Shown here: positions 60,501-64,000 of the stretch, piece by piece | Position numbering within the stretch: the stretch's first letter is position 1 | How the letters are laid out: each line of letters begins with the position of its first letter | Assembly: GCA_947034895.1 (NCBI GenBank) | Contig: OX344762.1 | Coordinates: 46,727,087 to 46,791,086, forward strand | DNA from: Rhytidiadelphus loreus | Taxonomy: Eukaryota; Streptophyta; Bryopsida; Hypnales; Hylocomiaceae | Direction of reading: 5' to 3' | Length of the DNA stretch: 64,000 nucleotides | The notes under the pieces: model-generated | The model's database searches: none | The model's input: only the letters and a program-made list of their open reading frames with translations | What the model was told of the DNA's origin: nothing | Made by a program: the position numbers and the translations under genes

Positions 60501-61053
60501 TGTGTCAACCTCCATCGCATAGTTGTCAATTGTAGTGTGTCATTGTCAGACACAAACATCACTCCCATGTTTGAGTCTCCGAGGACCGCATCGTCGCAGG
60601 CCTCGTTTGGAAGGCATACTTGAATCATCGCCCTTCCAAAGATAGAGAAGTCGTCATTCAAAAGTTCACAGTATTGATTTCTCCAGAGTGGTCTGTCAAG
60701 GAAAGGTAGCCCCGATTGCACACCATCTGAGCTGCCTCGTCGTTCATTACTTCCTCCAGTTTGATTAAAAGCCTCCGAATCGACTAAGCTGTCGTCCGTG
60801 CTAGGACCAGATTCAGAGTCATCATCGCTACTAAAACCATAGACATTGGGCATACGATCAGTGGACTCGTCGGATGAGTATAGCCTATCTTCTCGATCAT
60901 CTTCGTCTGATGCAACTCCAGGAATATCCATGTGTTCCGCCTCTGCAAATTCCGGATGGACATCAGATGTGCTTCCACCGCTTTCCGAATTACCATCCTT
61001 AAGTTGTTGGATGAAATGATTCTGTGAGGTACCTATCGGCTGGCCGCCGACAG
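56702..61053. repeat. Eight dispersed copies of a CGGCTG-CAGCCG palindrome
   Basis: The best copy, TATCGGCTGGCAGCCGATA at 57528-57546, is a perfect palindrome around one base. Variants start near 56702, 56948, 57216, 57470, 59633, 59748 and 61034. I did not notice this word elsewhere in the 64 kb. All copies fall outside the conserved coding blocks of the transposase-like gene. Confidence 0.8.
57568..60000 (-). CDS. DDE-like transposase core, DUF7869-like
   Basis: A long frame ending at 57568 contains a conserved core. It has a Cys-pair region (KCTECDFLVEF), CIIHDKMDTTKTAIPRM (a first acidic site), LFLQLDNSAKDNKNRFIMAF (second), VGHMHEDIDAHFSYLSKL (third), then a chromodomain-like or beta-rich tail (FKVEWWTPMKAK) and an acidic end. 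The order D...D-N...H-E-D fits an RNase H-fold DDE/D nuclease; this is inference, as the eukaryotic family I know as DUF7869 is formally uncharacterised. An intron of about 225 bases, within 59596-59817 (donor TAT|GTACGT), probably interrupts the frame; its translation is unlike the family and it carries two palindromes. Over 2 kb of intact core suggests fairly recent activity. Confidence 0.65.
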   Translation of the reverse strand, partial: NAGARRPRPQTVQAQATLTTIINDNADQMPHKFRLVGNKRVDNLKVVLSAMNWDHMRQQVNYVRIRFLPPSFALRDYFCRLPADNAQSKCTGSSSMQILCICEVPLFWWVCPCSSGLSAGSRYSFSTFAMSHIPGCAPQVNGICNMLPVSQSAISQLRKAHFKNVEVKPVGSNFSKCTECDFLVEFIAKYPRGCDEWQALVDDRERHLNYQRACRNVYGGWTAQSVQNPSEFLCIIHDKMDTTKTAIPRMQRITKATAGLGQIPISCTGMLTHGHGDGAYAHYSTSLWPGDSNFTMSSLCRVFRALEVPPVRESKILFSTPPLNNFFEALLHGKSRCNSSIPTASDKFTKTPGPERPHVPLPRKLFLQLDNSAKDNKNRFIMAFCSLFTARRIFKEVTVGFLIVGHMHEDIDAHFSYLSKLIKRKNTYVLADLMKAFMDSQKTVAFIPEFVQEVADFKSYLTGFHHDGVNKIVGLGDKHLFKFYVEESGDDRGWPVMRYKKRTTDSSWLPPGPPIKMWIVDEDGGLKIPQGDPVRVPFKALWGSVEINPRKRNADKEVARASECNEKQSFIKNGIAKYIEFWKSGMAKNKRYADEMAGCVAYWERIHSEICSPLPATPTALQEGFWPMSDWKRDHAAAFPEEGADPNNPIDTTPEDDPEPTPFYGPAKDRPKLSFNPFRDVLLGDFVLCRPCHNNYLSVWLGRVLECVNMTQGPSYGTFKVEWWTPMKAKRESKAVVARECWTRRWHKELRLPQLVHVRIVLYSHRMPSHAKKGPPTSHLILESSVVATIANLEAAGTAEDRDADDKGED

Positions 61054-61290
61054 GCTGTAGCACCGCATTCGAAGCATGGATAGGCCTGACCTTGTAACCA
61101 CTCCACAGTATCTTGTACCCAACACAGCGATTCATTGTGATGTAATCTGGATTCTCGCAGTAGGCAACCTGATCCTTGAATTCATCTAGGACATTGAGTA
61201 GCCTGACGACCACGAAGAAGCTGTGAGGAACCCGGAAGCCTTCCCAATAACCCTGTCGGAATCCATAATAGCTTAGTACGGACCTTAATA
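60001..61290 (-). pseudogene. N-terminal part of the transposase-like protein, interrupted
   Basis: The frame opens after an acceptor-like TTTTTCTTAG near 61291 and reads SYYGFRQGYWEGFRVPHSF, NPDYITMNRCVGYKILWSG, a long acidic Ser/Asp stretch, and CCRLRCCQTFPWE. A TAG then interrupts at about 60180 (TAYAV-stop-SQLHP). The same frame continues with KKFITLENVDVCENAWYFIH, typical of the family's N-terminal region, up to about 59920. The core continues in another frame (VQAQATLTTIINDNADQMPH). So at least one stop and one frame change, or short introns, separate the halves. Confidence 0.55.
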
Positions 61291-61682
61291 GACTAAGAAA
61301 AATTAAAATAGATCAAATTTGAAAAAAATTAGTTTAGGCATAGATTAGCGGAAACAAATAAATACTTAGAATTAGTTTAGACTTCGTTCCGGAACCTGTA
61401 CGGAAGCATGACGGAACTTGACATCCGGGTGGACGGATTCAGGAGCCGGAACGCAGGAACCTGGAACGTAGGCATTAAATTCAGTAGCTTGCGGCGGTAG
61501 ACTAGGGATACGTTACGGTGTTCCGTAGCCTGCGTTCCCGTTACAGTGAACGTTGGGCGCAGGATTTCTATATAAACCTAGTTCCTCCTCATTTCTCACC
61601 CTCTTTCAGTTGCTCCGCATCTGGCTGATAGTGAGAGAAAGTGTGGTGAGTTAGGGTTACCGCGATAGGAGAGGTGAGACGG
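61291..61682. promoter_or_regulatory. Divergent spacer with TATA box for the plus-strand frame
   Basis: Contains CTATATAAACC (about 61568-61578), roughly 105 bases before the ATG at 61683. Repeated GGAACC/CCGGA-type words cluster at 61385-61480. It separates the transposase-like gene (-) from the TAG-interrupted frame (+). Confidence 0.45.
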
Positions 61683-63584
61683 ATGGCAGGGGTTAGTACG
61701 TGGTATATAGTACCGGCCCGGAAGATTAGTCCGGTATATCCGGAAGATCCGCTGCACTTGCGACATTTAGAGGACGATTTGGTCGTTTTAGGTTGTGCAG
61801 GTCTGCTGAAGAAACCCTGGAACGTCCAAAGTGACTAGGTGCTCCGGGAGTTGGCGGTAGGTGCTCCGAACCAGTACGACCAGACCGTACGTGGGCATCC
61901 GGACCAGTGGACGGAGGAGCTGTGGGCGGAAGTGTACGGGTTCTCCCAAACCGGAAGCGGATTCGCTGCCCGGACGGACCAGTACCACCAACACAAGTTC
62001 GTAAACCCACCACACGCAAAGGAGGGCTACGCGATCAAGGACTGCCGGGACGAGAGACACAGGCGGCTGCTCCGGTTTCTGCTACCGATCCTGTACCCGG
62101 ATAAGAGTTCCTGGGTTACGGTAACCATGGCCAACACGATCTTCGGGGCATTTCAGGACCGGGTCGTGAACTGGGGCCGGATCGTGGCGAGCGTGGTGGG
62201 GCGCTGCACCAGGAACTTGGCAAAGAACAAGCCGAACCCGCTCAGCACGTACTTGCTCCACCTGTACCAGCACCGGGAACTGTTGACGGAAGACGAGGCG
62301 ACGGATTACGAGACCGGGCTCATCATGCTCCAATGCAACTGCTTTGACGACGAGGAGCAGGAGACGCAGGAGTCTGAGGATGAGGAGGAAGAAGCCAAGC
62401 TGGAAGTCAAGCCGGAGATCAAGGAAGAGAAGCCGGAACCGGAACCGAAGCAGACATAGAGGGAGAAGGAGGAACGGGAGCAGGCATCGGGAAGCAAAAG
62501 ACAGAAGTCTACACTTCCGGCTGCCAGAGGTAAATTCCCAGGTCCCTTTCTCATCCAGGATAAACAGGAGTAGGAAGGACCCCGCTTCTTCGAGTGCGGA
62601 GAAGAGTGGATCCAGACCGCGAAGGATTACCACGACAGGCTCACGGAGATCGTACTCCGGTCCGCGGAAGTGGTGAAGTGCGAACCGGAAAACCTGGTGA
62701 ACGCGCTGAAGGCGTTACCGGCCGAGTCGGAATGGAACGAGATGAGGACGGAAATCCGGAACCTGAAGACGGAACGGGACGCGCTCAAGGGGAAGCTGAT
62801 CTGGACGGAAGAAGAGCTGCACCAGTCTCAAGGGGCGACGCAGAAGGCATACCAAGCGTTCCAGACCTTCCAGAAATGGATGGTCAGTCCGGCGGATCTC
62901 TACCACAAGGCGGCACTGTATGACGAGATGTAGAAGACGTCCGCGGCCCTCACCAACACGAAGATAGTCCGGGTGATGGTGGAGATGTCCGGAAGGATGG
63001 AGGCATCGTTGAAGGAGTTCCGGTCCATGATGACGAACATGGATCCGAACAAGCCACTCGACTTCGGGGGATTTCCGGAAGTTCCGGATGTCATCGCAAC
63101 TCCGGCAACTCAACCTCCCATCTCGCCCATCAAACGGACAGGTCAATTTGGGTCACTGATCCACATTGTCACTCAAGGGGGGCCTTCATCCGGATTTCTG
63201 GGGTAGGATATGCCGGTCCGGAGCAGTTTGGATGCCCGGATCGACCTTGTCCAGAATTCGGCACGGACGCATCCGGAGTAGTTCGAGGATATTGAACCAC
63301 CTCCACCGATGCCCTTACCTACACCGGATCCCATCGAGATATCGAAGGAGGCGGAAGCAGAGGAACCGGAAGCAGAAGAAGCAGAAGTGGTGGAAGATCC
63401 GAAGTCGTTGGAGAAGGCGGACCGGTCTCTCGTCCATACGGACGAGACGGATTCTGATAGTCCTCCGGTCCGGAAGACGTCGATCATCACCCGGGCATCC
63501 CTCCGTACACCCCAAGGCAAGACTAGCACCCGGGGGCAGTTAGGATTTGACAGTAGTTCGAAAAATCAGCGGAAGGGAAAGTAG
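61683..63584 (+). pseudogene. 634-codon frame with six internal TAG codons
   Basis: From ATG at 61683 a single frame runs to TAG at 63582 with no frameshift. It contains six internal stops, all TAG, at 61836, 62457, 62571, 62931, 63204 and 63279; I find no in-frame TAA or TGA. The segments read as one protein: a helical N-terminal half (PDQWTEELWAEVYGF, YPDKSSWVTVTMANTIFGAF, NPLSTYLLHLYQHRELL), an acidic linker, a coiled coil (NEMRTEIRNLKTERDALKG), and an acidic/Pro-rich tail. The first half recalls the gag-like putative plant transposon protein domain; I am not certain. GC-rich codons (CCG, ACG, GCG) set it apart from neighbours. Most likely a damaged mobile-element gene; read-through is the alternative. 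Confidence 0.6.
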
Positions 63585-64000
63585 ATAGTTAGACTGATAG
63601 TGTTTTTAGTTATCTTTTTGTTAGACTTAGAGTTCCGGGTCTCAGTCAGAACCCGGATTCCGGATTTTCAGGGGTAAGTTTCAGTTAACTTATCCACCCG
63701 GACTTTTAGGGCAGTTTAGGATGGTTTTTAGTGGCACTTTCCGCGGGTTTTACGGCATGTTGTTTTGCTTATAAAAGGAAGGGACCGCTTGTGGTCTTGG
63801 ATTCCTTTTCTTGCTATTCCTTATTTTGAGCAGTAAATATATGTGTGCATTTTTATTGTCTTTTTACTCATTGCCTTAGTTTTCTTTGTGGGTCTTTGGT
63901 TTCCTGTTCTTTGGGAGTTTGAAGGTTGCTTGGGCGCTTGCTTGAAGGTTTTGGCTACAGAGTAGAGAGGTGGTAAGGAGGAGTCCGGATTCAGGGTTTC
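63585..64000. other. Downstream region, possible second promoter
   Basis: If TAG at 63582 were read through, the frame would continue with a hydrophobic segment (IVRLIVFLVIFLL) to a TAA at about 63674. TTATAAAAGG at about 63770 is a TATA-like box in a GC-poor stretch. CCGGA words recur. Nothing else is recognised before the window ends. Confidence 0.35.

Noticed and set aside
62344..62676. Arg-rich alternative frames over the right-end gene
   Set aside because: These arise from the GC-rich, Glu/Lys-rich coding strand read in other frames.

Overview
The window looks like nuclear DNA of a land plant. The genes have GT-AG introns, plastid or mitochondrial leader-like N-termini, and plant-specific families: DWARF27, trihelix, a group-3-type LEA protein and a PPR protein. 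Long AT-rich gaps crowded with small DNA-transposon derivatives separate the genes. The mix fits a seed-free plant such as a moss, but the sequence alone does not settle the lineage.

Layout from left to right. (1) 1.2-2.9 kb: an ANTH-domain clathrin assembly protein (+). (2) 4.9-6.95 kb: an Ala-rich LEA-type protein with 22-residue repeats (+), whose upstream region carries ABRE-like and CE3-like motifs and a TATA box. (3) 7-14 kb: AT-rich DNA with one decayed reading frame and several dispersed repeats. (4) 14-18.3 kb: a trihelix factor with a broken frame (-), uncertain exons (-) and a small charged protein (+). (5) 19-26.7 kb: a short-chain dehydrogenase/reductase (-) with local duplications, then a seven-exon DWARF27 beta-carotene isomerase gene (+). 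(6) 28.3-37.6 kb: an AAMP-type eight-WD40 protein (-, 13 exons) head to head with a PPR protein (+, 7 exons), sharing about 590 bp of upstream DNA. (7) 38-44 kb: MITEs, a CACTA-like end and other repeats. (8) 45 kb: mitochondrial ribosomal protein mL54 (-). (9) 47-49.2 kb: nested foldback elements with a Tourist-like MITE inserted at an identifiable site. (10) 50.3-53.7 kb: a metallo-beta-lactamase-fold hydrolase (+, 9 exons). (11) 55-64 kb: a copia 3' remnant, then a DDE-like transposase gene resembling the DUF7869 family (-), divergently arranged with a GC-rich 634-codon frame (+) whose internal stops are all TAG.

Exon models for ANTH, LEA, SDR, D27, AAMP, PPR and the metallo-hydrolase were built by hand; in each, every junction keeps the reading frame and joins family-typical sequence. 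The host genes are mostly unrelated housekeeping, plastid or stress genes and do not form a functional cluster. The most unusual part is the right end. There, eight copies of a palindrome close to TATCGGCTGGCAGCCGATA are scattered through the non-coding or doubtful parts of the transposase region, next to the TAG-interrupted frame. These two genes may belong to one large, poorly described element.
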